Assembly (NCBI RefSeq): GCF_033958435.1
Contig: NC_134161.1
Location: 8,246,001 to 8,310,000, forward strand
Direction of reading: 5' to 3'
DNA length: 64,000 bases
Origin: Carettochelys insculpta
Taxonomy: Eukaryota; Chordata; Testudines; Carettochelyidae
This document shows, in pieces, positions 33,778 to 45,870 of the stretch. Within the stretch, counting starts at the first letter, position 1, and each line of letters starts with the position of its first letter. A program made the position numbers and the translations under genes. Below the pieces are notes generated by a model, which was not told the origin of the DNA, searched no databases, and saw nothing but the letters and a program-made list of their open reading frames with translations.

Positions 33778-35703
33778 CCGAAGTCTGGAGCCAGGACTCC
33801 CTTCGCATCACCACTGCCGTAGCTGTGGAACGTGCTGCTGTGTCCGCAACATCCAGGGCGATCTGAACTCCCGTCCTCGAGGCCGCGTAGCCTTCTTGCA
33901 CGATGGCCTTGAGCAACGGTTTCTTGTCCTCTGGAAGCGAGTCCATGAGGGAGGTTAACCTAGTGTAGTTGTCAAAATTGTGGTTCGCTAGATGCGCTGC
34001 ATAATTTGCCATTCGCAACAGTAGTATGGAGGAGGAGTAGACCTTTCTGCCAAACAGCTCTAGCTTCTTGGCATCTTTGTCTGTTCCCCCTGTCTTGAAT
34101 GGAGATGTCTTTGATCTTTGTTGTGACGACTCTACCACCAAGGAATTTGGTTGTGGGTGGCTGAACAGGAACTCCATGCCCTTCGCCGGCACGAAGTATT
34201 TCTTGTCCGCTCTCTTGTGGACAGGCAGAATAGTCGCAGGGGTCTGCCATATCGTAGTGGCGGACTCCAAGATTGCTTCGTCAAGCGGTATTGCTATTTT
34301 GGAGGAGGCCGGAGGTCTCAGATTTTTGAGGAGCTTATGGTGTTTCTCTTGCACCTCTGCTGTCTGGATGCCTTGCGTGAAGGCCACCCTCTTAAACAGC
34401 TCTTGAAACCGTTTGAGATCGTCCGGAGGATGACGTCCCCCAGGGCCGTAGCCTCGTCCGGGGAGGAGAGCGAGGAACCACTACGATACGCCTCTCTGGA
34501 CCCTTCCGGTTCCTGTTGGTGATGGTACATCCGCTCACTGGAAGCTTGCGAGGGAAAATCTCGGGGTTCCATAACCAGTTCCCCCTGAGATACTTGAGTC
34601 TCTGTCCCCGTTCGTGATTGCCCTCAGGGATACGGGACCATCTGTGGGGATCTTTCCCTGGTAGAATGCCGGTGGTGTCTATGCCCCGCGTGACAGGGAC
34701 GACCATGGCAGCATGGGCACTGTTCTTCGGAAGGTGACCTGGACCACTCCCTTGGTGCGTACCCCCTGCGTCTGGGGAAGCGAGATTGTCGAGAGACATG
34801 GGACACTGGAGAGAGCGATTTGCGATAGTACTCCAGCGGCTCAAACCCCAAGAAGGGTGAGGGTGGTCCCAGCCAGGGCGAGGCTGGTTGTAAAAATGGA
34901 GACGGGGGCTCCGGGAAGGCAAGGGGTGACCCCTGCCTTCTACTTGGAGTCCGCAGCATGAGCGGAGGGCTGAGAGAAAGCAACTCTGCAGCCCTGTCTG
35001 GAGAGGGGCTGCGGTGCCTTGTTTTCTGTGCAGCCTTCCCCCTCCCTTGAGGGGGTGGCTCCGCCCCCTGACGTGCAGGGGATCTCGGCCCCATCCACGC
35101 CGCGTTCGGCACGCTCTTGGGCGGTGCCGCGCGGGGGGCGTCCTCCGGTGCCTGCAGGCTGCGTGCCTGCGCGCTCTGCACCGCCGGTTCCCCGGGGGTC
35201 GGTGCCGCTGCCGGCGGTGCCGCCGGTACCGGCGCTTGTTTAGCCGCCGCCCTGCCCGCGGTGCGGGGCGGCTGTTTGATCATTGGAGGCTGAGCCGCCT
35301 CCACTTGGCTCTCCGTGCCGCCGCCGATCAGCTGTTGCTGCGGCTGGGGGCTGTGCGCTCCTCCCGTCCTGCTCGCTGTTGCTGCCGGCAGGGATCGGGT
35401 TGGGGAGACTTTCCTCCGTTTTTGCGCTGATGGGGTGAGGGAGGCAGCTTTCCTTTTATGGGCCCCGGAGGGTCCCTCCTGCTGTGGCCGCTCCGGCACG
35501 TCTGGCTGGAGGGCCTTGTCGAATAGCAGCATTTTAAGCCGCATCTCCCTGTCCTTCCTTGCTCTGGCTGTTAATTTTGCACAGAAGGAGCATTTCTACG
35601 TGACATGGGACTCCCCAAGGCACCTTATACAGTGACTGCGCCCATCAGACGCTGGCATTGCCTCTCGGCAAGACTCACATTTCTTGAATCCTGAAGAGGA
35701 CAT
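33644..35703 (-). pseudogene. DIRS gag-like protein, broken
   Basis: An ATG at 35703 begins SSSGFKKCESCREAMP, followed by HCIRCLGES and, after a TAG at 35596-35598, KCSFC. These form a Cys/His zinc-binding-like cluster. The next part (35544-34624) is a low-complexity Pro/Ala/Arg/Ser region ending CPCCHGRPCHAGHRHHRH. Further frame changes near 34620 and 34430 lead to SSERMYHHQQEPEGSREAYR and then the conserved C-terminal domain (34387-33644) with FTQGIQTAEVQEKHHKLLKN and ANYAAHLANHNFDNYTRL. The domain order matches DIRS ORF1. At least three breaks. Confidence 0.75.
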
Positions 35704-35877
35704 TGTTGGTGAGTCTTTTAGTTGTTAATCGGGTACTTAGCACCTTCTCTGTGCTGTTTTCCCCCTCTCGGATAGCCTGTCGCGGCAGGAGGGCTAATGG
35801 CCCTAGGCTCCTGGCGTCCGGTGCTCCGCTTGTTACTTGGACTGGACTGAATTCCGTCCCGCTTGTTGTTTCTTGGT

Positions 35878-35903
35878 TTTTTTTTTTTTTTTTTTTTTTT
35901 TTT
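35878..35903. repeat. T homopolymer in DIRS 5' leader
   Basis: About 26 T on the plus strand (A on the element strand) between the DIRS inverted repeat and gag. Confidence 0.9.
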
Positions 35904-36201
35904 GAAAATAACAACTGGCTAACTTAACAATAGACTAAGAACTTGAAAACTTTAAAGAAAACAGCTAAAAACCATTGAATACGCTAACTTGGCCGTAGCC
36001 TAGTCAGATTCCGTCTGCAGCCGACGGTGGTTAAGAGGAACTGGCGGGGACCGGATCGCGCACGTGGCCAGGAGCGCGCAAGGGAGCGGCGCGCACCGGC
36101 GCATGCGCGGTCCGGCAGAAACTGCTTGGAAGATCCAATCTGCAGCGCCGGGCGAGCCCAACACCTAATGTGGAGCACCCATGGGGACACTCGAAGAAGA
36201 A

Positions 36202-36904
36202 TATCCACTTCTTTGTGCTTAAACCTGATAACAGAAGAGCTGGGGCATTCTGACAGTCCCTGGAGTTGTTCATTATTTATTCCTTCTTTTACTAAACTGC
36301 ACCAAAAAACAAAACAAAAAAACCTACCCCAGCTGAAGCATGCTGGGCTTCCCTGAAACACTTGTAAAAACACATACATAAAATAACAACCCTACCAATT
36401 CTCCCAGATCAGATCCAAACAAATCCCAGAGACAGCATAAATGTAACGAACATTCATCCTCGTGCAAGAGTCTCATACCATTACTGCTTTAATGGGGACC
36501 TTGATCGGGTCGGGGTGGAGAGGTCCAACCTTAATGTGCAATATGGAGTGTGGATCAGATCACCTGTTGGGATCATGTGGGCATGGGTCACTTAATAGAT
36601 ACTCTGCCTCTCCAGGGGCTTTGCACAGTGGTGGCACCTTGGTCTCTGCTGTTCTCTGCCAGGGGCACACGACAAGGTAGTAGTCTCCAGAGGACTGACA
36701 TGCTTTAGTTTAACAAGAGTCCTTGGGCTCAATATAAGAAGGTAAAATTGAAGGGTTTGTGACATACAGGCTGTCAGGCTAAACAATGGAATGGTTCTTT
36801 TTGACCTTAAACTAGACCAGACTAGGAAATATCAGGTAGGTGAGGGCAAGTTAAACACTGCAGAGTGCCTGGAAGCTCGACTGTTTATTCACTGTGTGGA
36901 GGGA
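36202..36904. other. intergenic, nothing recognised
   Basis: Contains ACAAAACAAAAAAAC-type low complexity at about 36305. No gene. It could be the right part of whatever the DIRS element inserted into. Confidence 0.4.
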
Positions 36905-37060
36905 TGAGGTGAACGAGGTAGTATATTTTACTGGACCAACTTTGTGTGGCTTGAGAGCTTGTCTCACTTTTTCCAAAGGAAGTTGGTCCAATAAAAGACG
37001 TGATCTCACCCACCATTTCTTTCTAGAATCCTGGGATGACATGACTACAGCTACAGTGCA
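36905..37060. repeat. Penelope-like tail, third family, palindromic
   Basis: GGTAGTATATTTTACTGGAC at the left is inverted as GTTGGTCCAATAAAAGACGT at the right around a TTGAGAGCTTGTCTCAC centre, followed by CTCACCCACCATTTCTTTCT. GAGAGCTTGTCTC resembles the GAAAGCTTGTCTC of a common reptile tail family. No complete hammerhead core remains. Confidence 0.45.
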
Positions 37061-37879
37061 TAGTTGCTGGATAAAATCCATCCTCTGTGCAAACAGGCAG
37101 CAAAAGAAGCTGGCATGTTTCAGAGAGTTAGGTGAAAAGCTCCCCTCTTTAGCGGTTAATGGTTAGCCTGAGAATCAGGAAAAGTCTTACACAAAATGTT
37201 TAAAGTCCCTTTTGTCCCCAAGATCATCTCAAGGTGAGTCCAGAAACAAATAAATAGCAGAAATGTGCTGGTATTTATTATTTTGATTTTTTTTAAATGT
37301 TGCAATCTGTTTTTAAGTCAAAAGTGCTGAATCAAGTGATATCTGCTGATACCGAAGTGAAAAGTAATGTCAGAGTGCATTTGTTCTGGATAACTTACAG
37401 ATACCTGCAAAAATTATTCATGAAGCTCTGCCCTGAAATCTGAGGGCATAGTGAATTGTTCCTTTAAATTAATGGCTCCGTGAGAAGCTGCTTGGAGCCA
37501 ATCAGTTGAGGACAGCTGTAAATGAAGTTGGATTTTAAAGGTATTAGATAAATATCTGAGAGCTACCCCTGCTGTGCATTTATAACATCACCTTTTAAAA
37601 GGCTCAGTTTTGCAAGGTGCCCAGAGTCCTCCAAATTTACAACAGCTATTTTTGAGGTGTTGGCACGAGCCCTGCTACCCCAAGTCAGTGACCATGGGCT
37701 GAGAGATTCATTCTCAGATGTGAAACAGATCTACCCACCCTAATGTCAGTGGAAGTGGAGAGCTTTCAGTATCTACCATGATTGGGCCTCTCTGCTGCTC
37801 TGGGGTTCAATTTGGATAGTATGTCCACTGGATTTCCACCTTTAACTGCTCAACTGAAATTTAAGTTCTTCTCTCCTCA
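37061..37879. other. intergenic, nothing recognised
   Basis: AT-rich sequence, no gene. Confidence 0.45.
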
Positions 37880-38804
37880 GTTATTAAAGCTCCAAATTTG
37901 TTTCTTGTTCTGAAATTGAAATTAGCCAAAAAAAAGTTCAATAACCCAAGTTACACGTACAACATGATGGGGTCAAATTTAGCTATGACAGATCAGGAAA
38001 GGGATCTTGGAGCTCTAGTGGATAGTTCTCTGAAGACATCCATGCAGTGTGCAGCGGCAGTTAGTAAAGCAAATAGGATGTTAGGAATTATTAAAAAAGG
38101 GATAGAAAATAAGACAAAGAATATCATACTTCCCCTACATAAAACTATGGTACGCCCACATCTTGAGTACTGTGTGCAGATGTGGTCTCCTCACCTCAAA
38201 AAAAGATATATTGGCATTAGAAAAGGTTCAGAAAAGGGCGACTAAGATGATTAGGGGTTTGGAACGGGTCCCATATGGGGAGAGGCTAGACAGACTGGGA
38301 CTTTTCAGTGTGGAAAAGAGGCGATTGAGGGGCGATATGATAGAGGTATATAAAATCATGAATGGTGTGGAGAAAGTGAACATAGAAAAATTATTTACCT
38401 TTTCCCATAATACAAGATCTAGGGGACACCAAATGAAATTGATGGGTAGTAGGTTCAAAACTAATAAAAGGAAATTTTTCTTCACACAGCGCACAGTCAA
38501 ACTGTGGAACTCCTTGCCGGAGGAGGCTGTGAAGGCCAGGACTCTATTAGGGTTTAAAAAAGAGCTCGATAAATTTTTGCAGGTTAGGTCCATAAATGGC
38601 TATTAGCCAGGGGTAAAGTATGGTGCCCCTAGCCTTCAGTACAAGGGCAGGAGATGGATGGCAGGACATAAATCACTTGATCATTGTCTTCTGTTCTCCT
38701 TCTCTGGGGCACCTGGCATTGGCCACTGTCGGCAGACGGGATACTGGGCTGGATGGACCTTTGGTCTGACCCATTTTGGCCATTCTTATGTTCTTATGTT
38801 CTTA
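37880..38804 (+). mobile_element. CR1 LINE 3' end
   Basis: Overlapping frames give the C-terminal part of the CR1 reverse transcriptase: [39 protein letters not shown], then in the next frame [20 protein letters not shown] and [21 protein letters not shown] short 3'UTR (GGCATTGGCCACTGTCGGCAG) and the terminal TTCTTATG repeats follow at about 38783. The 5' part is missing and the frames are disrupted. Confidence 0.9.
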
Positions 38805-38977
38805 AATGAAATGAAATAAAACAAAAGATTTGTGAGACAATGTAAGTGTCTGAGGAAGTGAAGAATGATCCCCAAGAGAGAAGGAAGATGTGGCTGACAA
38901 ACCAAATGGATATAAAAGCTGACAGAAAAGAACTAAATTAGCAACAAATATTTTTCTAAGTTTGTCAACAATGAAAA

Positions 38978-40530
38978 ATCATAGAATCATAGAACAATAG
39001 AGCTGGAAGAGACCTAAAAAAGCCATCAAGTCCAGCCCCCTGCCCTGGGCAGGGCCAAACCCATCAGATCAGCCCAGCCAGGGTTTTGTCAAGGCAAGAC
39101 TAAAATACCTCCAGGGATGGAGACTCCACTACGTCCCTGGGTAGACCATTCCAATGCTTCACCACCCTCCTAGTGAAAAAGTTTTTCCTAATAATGAACC
39201 TGGAACTTCCCAACCACAACTTGAGACCATTGTTCCCTGTTCTGCCATCCGTGACCACTGTGAACAGCCTCTCTCCAGCCTCTTTGCAATCTCCCTTCAG
39301 TAAGTTGAAGGCTGTTATCAAGTCCCTGCCCAGTCTTCTCTTCTGCAGATTAAACAGTCCCAATTCCTTCAACCTTTCTTCACAGGTCATATGCTCCAGC
39401 CCCCAAAATTATTTTGGTCACCCTCCGTTGGACCCTCTCCAGTGTATACACCTCCTTCCTATAATTGGGGGCCCAGAACTGGACACAGTACTCCAGATGC
39501 AGCCTTCACCAAAGCCGAATAAAGAGGAATAATCACTTCTCTGAATCTACTGGGAACACTCCTCTTGATGCAACCTAATATGCCATTAGCCTTCTTGGCT
39601 GCAATGGCACGCTATTGACTCATGTCCAGCTTCTTGTCCATTACAACTCCCAGGTCCTTTTCTGCAGAACTACCACCGAGCCAGTCGAACCCCAGCCTGT
39701 AACAATGCTTGGGATTCTTCCAGCCCAAGTGCAGGACTCTTTACTTGTCCTTATTGAACCTCATCAGATTTCTTGCAGCCCAGTCTTCCAATTTGTCTAA
39801 GTCACACTGGACCTATCCCTACCCTCCAGCGTATCTACCTCTCCCCCAAGCTTAGTGTCATCCACAAACTTGCTGAGGGTGCAATCCAACCCCTCATCCA
39901 GGTCATTGATAAATATGTTGAACAAAACAGGACCTAGAACCGAACCTTGGGGCACTCCACTAGAAACCGACCACCACCCCGACCTCGAGCCGTTGATCGC
40001 TACCCGCTGGGCCCGACCTTCTAGCCAGCTTTCTATCCATCTTACTGTCCATTTATCCAATCCACATTCCTTTAACTTGCTGACAAGAATATTGTGGGAG
40101 ACTGTATCAAAAGCTTCGCTAAAGTCAAGATAAATCACATCCATTGATTTTGCCCTATCCACAGAGCTGGTTATCTCATCATAGAAACTAATCAGATTGG
40201 TCAGGCATGACTTGTCTTTCATGAATCCATGCTGACTATTCCTGATCACTTTCCCCTCCTCCAAGTGCCTCAAAATTATTTCCTTGAGGAGCCCCTCCAT
40301 GATTTTTCCAGGGCCTGATGTAAGACTGACCAGCCTATAGTTCTCTGAATTATCCTTCTTCCCTTTTTTAAAGATGGGCACTATATTTGCCTTTTTCCAG
40401 TCATCCGGGATCTCTCCCGCTCGCCACGACTTTTCAAAGATAACGGCTAGTCAACGATATACACCAACTCCCTCAGAACCCTCGGATGAATTAGGTCGGG
40501 GCCCATGAATTTATGTACTTTTAGCTTTTT
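38978..40530 (-). mobile_element. CR1 LINE, RT domain to 3' end
   Basis: 3' end at 38978 (ATCATAGAATCATAGAACAA). Reading the minus strand from 40381: [60 protein letters not shown] and the catalytic [10 protein letters not shown]. Then, in other frames, [20 protein letters not shown] and [20 protein letters not shown]. The RT part 40381-39797 is an unbroken 194-codon stretch but the rest is shifted. 5'-truncated. Confidence 0.92.
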
Positions 40531-40614
40531 TAGATAAGAACATTGAAAATGAATTATTTCAATATCCAGATGATGATTTGAAGGCAGCAACATCCAGTGG
40601 ATATTAAAATCATA

Positions 40615-40765
40615 CTGGTTCCGCCACTGACTTCCCATGTGACCTTGAGAAACTCACCACGCCTCTCTGTGCCTCAGTTTCTCCATCTGTAAATTTGGAA
40701 CAATGAGACTTACTCACCTTTGCTTTTGGATCCATAGATTAAAGTGTTCATTATTATTTTTAAAG
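40615..40765 (+). repeat. MIR SINE
   Basis: CCGCCACTGACTTCCCATGTG, CTCTCTGTGCCTCAGTTTCT and CCATCTGTAAATTTGGAAC are in MIR order. Confidence 0.7.
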
Positions 40766-40924
40766 GTTGGGAATGTGGATAAGGCAACCAAATACTACTG
40801 AAAATCACTGGGGCTTGGGTGCCTCATTCTGCTGGGTTCCAACCACTCATATTAAGTGAAACTTAAATACGGCACAGGAGAGGTAGGGAAAACACATGAA
40901 ATATGAATCTTTAGTCCCAGGTTT

Positions 40925-41215
40925 GCCACAGGGAGGGGTTGTTTCAGACCCAACAGCCCCCTTCCGTGGCAGGGGGGTATGCCCCAGCCCAAATAGGCTG
41001 GAGTGGCCTTCCAAGCCACCCCTCCTACCTTCCCAGCTGCCCCTCCTCCCCCCAGGGACACTGTGGATGGGGCTACTCTGGCCCAGCTGGAGTACCCTCG
41101 CCTTCAATGGCCCTGCAGGGCTGGAGCAACCCTCAGCCCATGCTGTTAACCATAAGCAGTAAGCCTCAATGAGGCTTCAGGCTTACCAGTTAACCGGTTG
41201 AATGTTAACATCCCT
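40925..41215. repeat. GC-rich repeat ending TTAACATCCCTAATG
   Basis: A pyrimidine-rich block (CTCCTACCTTCCCAGCTGCC) leads to CAGTTAACCGGTTGAATGTT and AACATCCCTAATG, an end seen in reptile hAT-like repeats. The left end is not located. Confidence 0.35.
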
Positions 41216-42559
41216 AATGTGGCTAACTGTCTACTTGGGACTAGATTGAAACACACCAAACTTTTTCACGTGGACCACAAGACAGCCATCAGATAAGGCA
41301 CTATGAACCATCACCAGCCTAGGCTGAATTCAAACTGGCACCTTCAAGTGAAAGACTATATCCCATTAACAATTCTCTGAGTTATGCAGGTCCCCATTTA
41401 AATAAACTTTTATTTAGTCCAGGAAATGCATTTTGCATAATCTCACACCCACGGTGTTGACCCAGTAGAGGTCAACAAGAAAATCTATTATGTTCAGCTG
41501 AATCTGTAACTCTAGAACGCAGCAATTAAAATGAATTTCTTGTTGAAATGCTATCTGGTGGCACAAGTTATGCGCTAAGGTACTGTTTTACTCTTTGTGT
41601 ACTAGTGACTGAATAGATAAGACAACTTGTGCAAAAAACACGAGAGGTGTAAGAAGAAGACTGCATATTTTGAATGCATCTGAACTCTTTATCTTACGAA
41701 AACATATGAGGAGGCGGGAAGCAAAGCAAACAGAGACAAAGTACTCTCAGGAATGTATAAAAGGAAGCAAATCAACCATTTACAGGAACATAGATAAGAG
41801 CAACCTTGCGAAAGCTTGTGTGTTATGTTTTGGAGTGTTGATAACATAGCCTTCTAACATTGAACATTTCCATGGTAATAAATCCATAGTTACGATTTCA
41901 TGGGTATGACTCACAGCACAACATCAGGGTGACAATGGTGATACAACACAGACCACGTGAAAACACAGGCCTCTTCTGTGACAAGAAACAGTAACTGACC
42001 AGTCACTAACAGGTTAGTAGTAACCTTTCATAACCCTGAATTAGGACCCATGAGGGGGATTGGAAATTGATGTTACCAGATTTCTTTATTACAGTTGCAA
42101 ACACAGTATTTTATTTTAAAACCCTTCCTGTATGAATGAAGGCCCAGCAATGAGCAGAAGTGGGGAATCAAAGAGGATGAATCAAGGAGTGGCGATGGGC
42201 AGGATCGGTTCTGAACCAGCTTTATGCAGCACTTAACCTTTGAACTGGTACCTAGACGCTGTGTTAGCAGGAACAGTTAGAGCAGAGTGCTCTGAAAATG
42301 GACAGGCTTGGGTTTGCGATCTCTGGTGTTGAGTTTAGTAGAGGAGCATCTGCTGATATGGCTCTGTTTCAGAAGTTTTGCTCTCAGCTCATTTGGTTTA
42401 TATTATTACTTGTATTAAGCCAACTGCATGGCATGTGCTTGAATTAAGTAGGATGACAAGGCCGCTATCCCAAAGAGATCACAAGAGATCTGATATAATT
42501 AGCTGGCCCCATTACTGCAATACCTGAATGTCACACATATTTTATGTATTTGTTCTCAT
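41216..42559. other. intergenic, nothing recognised
   Basis: No gene or named repeat. Confidence 0.4.
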
Positions 42560-43640
42560 AATATTCCTGTGATATTTGGCTGCCCGAGAAGATTCGTTAA
42601 CCTCATACGGCCGTTTCACGATGACATGACTGGCTTTGTTCTTTCGAACGGCAAGTCCTCAGATCCATTTGAGGTATCCAATGGCATGAAGCAAGGGTGC
42701 GTGCTGGCCCCAGTGTTAGTCAACCTCTTTTTTCACGTGTGTCCTCAGCCACACAGTTAGGGACCTGGACCATGGAGTCTACATAAAGTACATGTTTGAT
42801 GGGTCACTTTTCAACCTTTGTCGTTTGGATAGTAAAACCAAGACGCTTGAGACGCTCATCCTGGAAGCCCTTTTTGCTGATGACTGTGCACCTATGGCAC
42901 ACAAGGAATCTGATCTCCAGTTTATCGTCAATAAGTCTGCTGAAGCCACTTGCCTCTTTGGTCTGACCGTCACCCTAGGAAAGACTGAGCTACTGTTTCA
43001 GCCTGCTGCAGCATCTGATGCGCTCCCCGCTTCAATCTCTATTGAAGGAGCAGAGTTAAAAACAGTAGACGAGTTGAAGTACATCGGCAGCACGATAACC
43101 AATGATTGCTCCCTTGACAAAGAAATCAATGCCAGAATCTGCCAGGCTAGCCAGGCACTAGGACATCTGAGAGCATGAGTGTTGAATCAGCACAATATTC
43201 GACAGTCCACTAAACTGAAAGTGTATAAGGCTGTTGTCCCAACTAGTCTCCTGTATGGATGTGAAACCTGGACCTTGTACAGAAAACATGTGAAACTGCT
43301 GGAGCACTTCAACACACGCAGCCTGAGGTCAATACTGCACACTCGATGGCAGGACAGAGTCACAGACCTGGAAGTCCTTGACAGAGCAGAAACCACAAGC
43401 ATTGAAGCTATGATTCTGAAAGCACAGCTTTGCTGGCCAGGTTACGTCATATGAACAGAGGAGTCAAGAAACCCTCAGCAACTCCTCTATGGTGAACTCT
43501 CCGAGGGCAACAGGAATCAAGGTAGGCCTCGCAAGAGGTATAAAGACCACATGAAGGCCAGTGTGCTCAGTGGTCTTGGTGGGTGCCTATTTGCAACAGT
43601 TGTATTGTGCTGATGAGGCTAGAGAGTTACTGAGCTGCTG
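42560..43640 (+). mobile_element. non-LTR retrotransposon fragment, not CR1
   Basis: RT motifs in order: KQGCVLAPVLVNLFF near 42690, the catalytic FADDCAPMAH near 42880, GLTVTLGKTELLFQP, LKYIGSTITNDCSLDKEINA, then YGCETWTLYRKHVKLLEHFN and LRSILHTRWQDRVTDLEVLD. The CETWTL and WQDRVTDLEVL blocks belong to an RTE- or L1-like C-terminal domain rather than to CR1. A stop codon at 43177 and a frame change near 42760 break it. The clade is not certain. Confidence 0.75.
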
Positions 43641-43715
43641 ATTCCTCATGGAAACATTGTGACCCATTTAATTTCATCCTTGATGTAACTGTGCCAAAAA
43701 AATTCTTTCACTGAT

Positions 43716-45870
43716 CATGGAATCATATAACGCCAGAACTGGAAAGGATTTCAACAAGTCATCACGTCCAGTCCCCTGCCCTTATGCAGGAACACTGTCC
43801 AGAGCAGGGGTCATCAACCAAAATAGCAAGAAGAGCCATTTTTTCCTATTTGCTAAAAACTCCTTAAGTCAAGAGCTACAATGCATGTGAATACAAGATG
43901 ATTCTTAATAAATAACATCTAAACATACTTTTTATAAACTCTGTTTTAAGAACAGTGCACACACACAGATTTGTAATGCAATAATTAGAAGTTTGTGTAA
44001 TGTGATGTTCACAGACTTTTGACATATTCTATTTCCTCACACTTTACATGTGTGTTTGTACTGTCTTACTGACTTTAACTCCTGACTGAACCTTCTCTCT
44101 CTCTAGAGGATGCTACGGGGAATTTCGAGATCACATATTGTTTGCTAAGTAGAGATGGGTTGCTCATTTTTGGGCTTTCATATGTTCAACTGTTATTAAA
44201 AAAATAGTTTTTGTTTAACTTCGCAATTATAGCGTCAGGAGCCACAAAGAAGTCCTTAAAAAGCCATGGGTTGCAGAGCCCTGGTCTAAAGTCTCTAGAC
44301 CATCCCTCGTACATGTCTATCTAACCTCCTTTTAAACATCTCCAGTGACAGAGATTCCACTACCCCCCTAGGTAACTTATTCCAGTGTTTAACTACCCTG
44401 ACAGATAGGAAGTTTTTCCTAATGTACAACCTAAACCTCACCTGCTGCAGTTTAAGCCCATTGCTCCTTGTCCTATCCTCAGAGACCAAGGAGAAAAATA
44501 TTTCTCCCTCCTCCTTGTAACACTCTTTGAGGTACTTGAAAACTGTTATGTCACCTCTCAGTCTTCTCTTTTCTAACACTAAATAAGCCCAGTTCTTTCA
44601 GTCTTTCCTCATAGCTCATGTTCTCTAGACCTTTAATCATTCTTGTTGCTCTTCTCTGGTGACCATCTCCAATTTCTCCACATCTTTCTTGAAATATGGT
44701 GCTCAGAGCTGGACACAATACTCCTCCCACTGACACCTAATCAGCAGAGAGTAGAGAGGAAGAATGTTTTCTCGGGTCTTGCTCACAACCCTCCTGTTAA
44801 TTCATATGAGAATCATGTTTGTTTGTTTGTTTGCAACAGTGTGACACTGTAGACTCATACTCAGCTTGTGGTCCACTATGACCTCTAGATCCCTTCCGAG
44901 ACAGTCACTTCCCATTCTGTATGTGTGAAACTGATTGCTCCTTCCTAAGTGGAGTACTTTCCATTTGTCCTGATTAAACTTCATCCTATTTACCTCAGAC
45001 CATTTCTCCAGTTTGTCCATATCATTTTGAATTCTGACCCATCCTCCAAAGCAGTTGCAACTCGTCCCAGCTTGATATCATCTGCAAACTTAGTAAGCAC
45101 ACTTTCTATGCCAATATCTAAATTGTTGATGAAGATACTGAAAAGAATCAGCCCCAATACAGCCCCATGCAGAACCCAACTTGTTATGCTCTTCCAGTGT
45201 GATTGTAACTTATTAATAACTACTTGCTGAGAATGGCTATCCGGCCAGTTATGCACCCTCCTAATAGTAGCCCCATCTAAGTTGTATGTGCCTAGCTTAT
45301 TGATAAGACAATCACGGGAGATGGTATAAAATGCCATACGAAAGTCTACGTATACCACATCCACCGCTTCTCATTTATCCAAAAAGACCTGTTGTCCAAT
45401 CAAAGAAAGCTCTCAGATTAGTTTGATGTGATCTTTACAAACCCATGCTAGCTGTTACCTATCACCTTCTTTTCTTCTGAATGTTTGCAGATGAATGCTG
45501 TAATTATCTGCTCCATTATCTTTCCTGGCACAGAAGTTAAATTGACTGGTCTGTAGTTTCCTGGGTTGTTCTTATTCCTCTTTCTATAGATGAGCACTCT
45601 ATTTGCCATTTCTAGGGTTCTGGAGTTGCTCCCAACTTCCATGAGTTTCAAATATGGTAGCTAAAGACTCACATAGCTCTTCTCACAGTTCCTTGAGTAT
45701 TCTAGGATGCATTTTATCAAGCCACGGTGTCTTGAAGATATCTAACTTTTCTAAGTAATTTTTAACTTGTTCTTTTTTTATTTTATCTTCTAAACCTACC
45801 CCCTTCCTACTAGCATTCACTATGTTAGGCAGAGTTGAAATCCCTCATTTTAGACAGTTTGTTTCTTATC
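43716..45870 (-). mobile_element. CR1 LINE, interrupted by a hAT-like element
   Basis: 3' end at 43716 (ATCATGGAATCATATAACGC). It resumes after the insert at 44284 with the RT C-terminus on the minus strand (RNGLKL-type block read as SNGLKLQQVRFRLYIRKNFL, VVKHWNKLPRGVVESLSLEM), then DVVYVDFRMAFYTISRDCLI and SWVLHGAVLGLILFSIFINN, with the catalytic box decayed to KFADDIKLG. Older and more broken than the copy at 38978. The 5' limit is approximate. Confidence 0.85.
43805..44283. mobile_element. hAT-like non-autonomous element nested in CR1
   Basis: Starts CAGGGGTCATCAACC and ends GGTTGCAGAGCCCTG, which are imperfect inverted repeats. Flanked by GTCCAGAG (43797-43804) and GTCTAAAG (44284-44291), an 8-bp duplication with 6 matches, the length made by hAT transposases. 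The CR1 continues on both sides. 479 bp, no coding frame. Confidence 0.75.

Larger units (their letters stand above)
30083..36201 (-). mobile_element. DIRS retrotransposon, nearly full length
   Basis: About 6.1 kb read on the minus strand as gag, reverse transcriptase/RNase H and tyrosine recombinase. The two ends are inverted repeats (30110-30285 and 36030-36201); over about 130 bases aligned by eye I count three differences. An internal complementary region lies at 30346-30445 beside the recombinase end. DIRS elements integrate through a circular intermediate with a tyrosine recombinase instead of an integrase and leave no target duplication, and I see none. Gag and RT frames are broken, so this copy is not autonomous. 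Confidence 0.88.
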
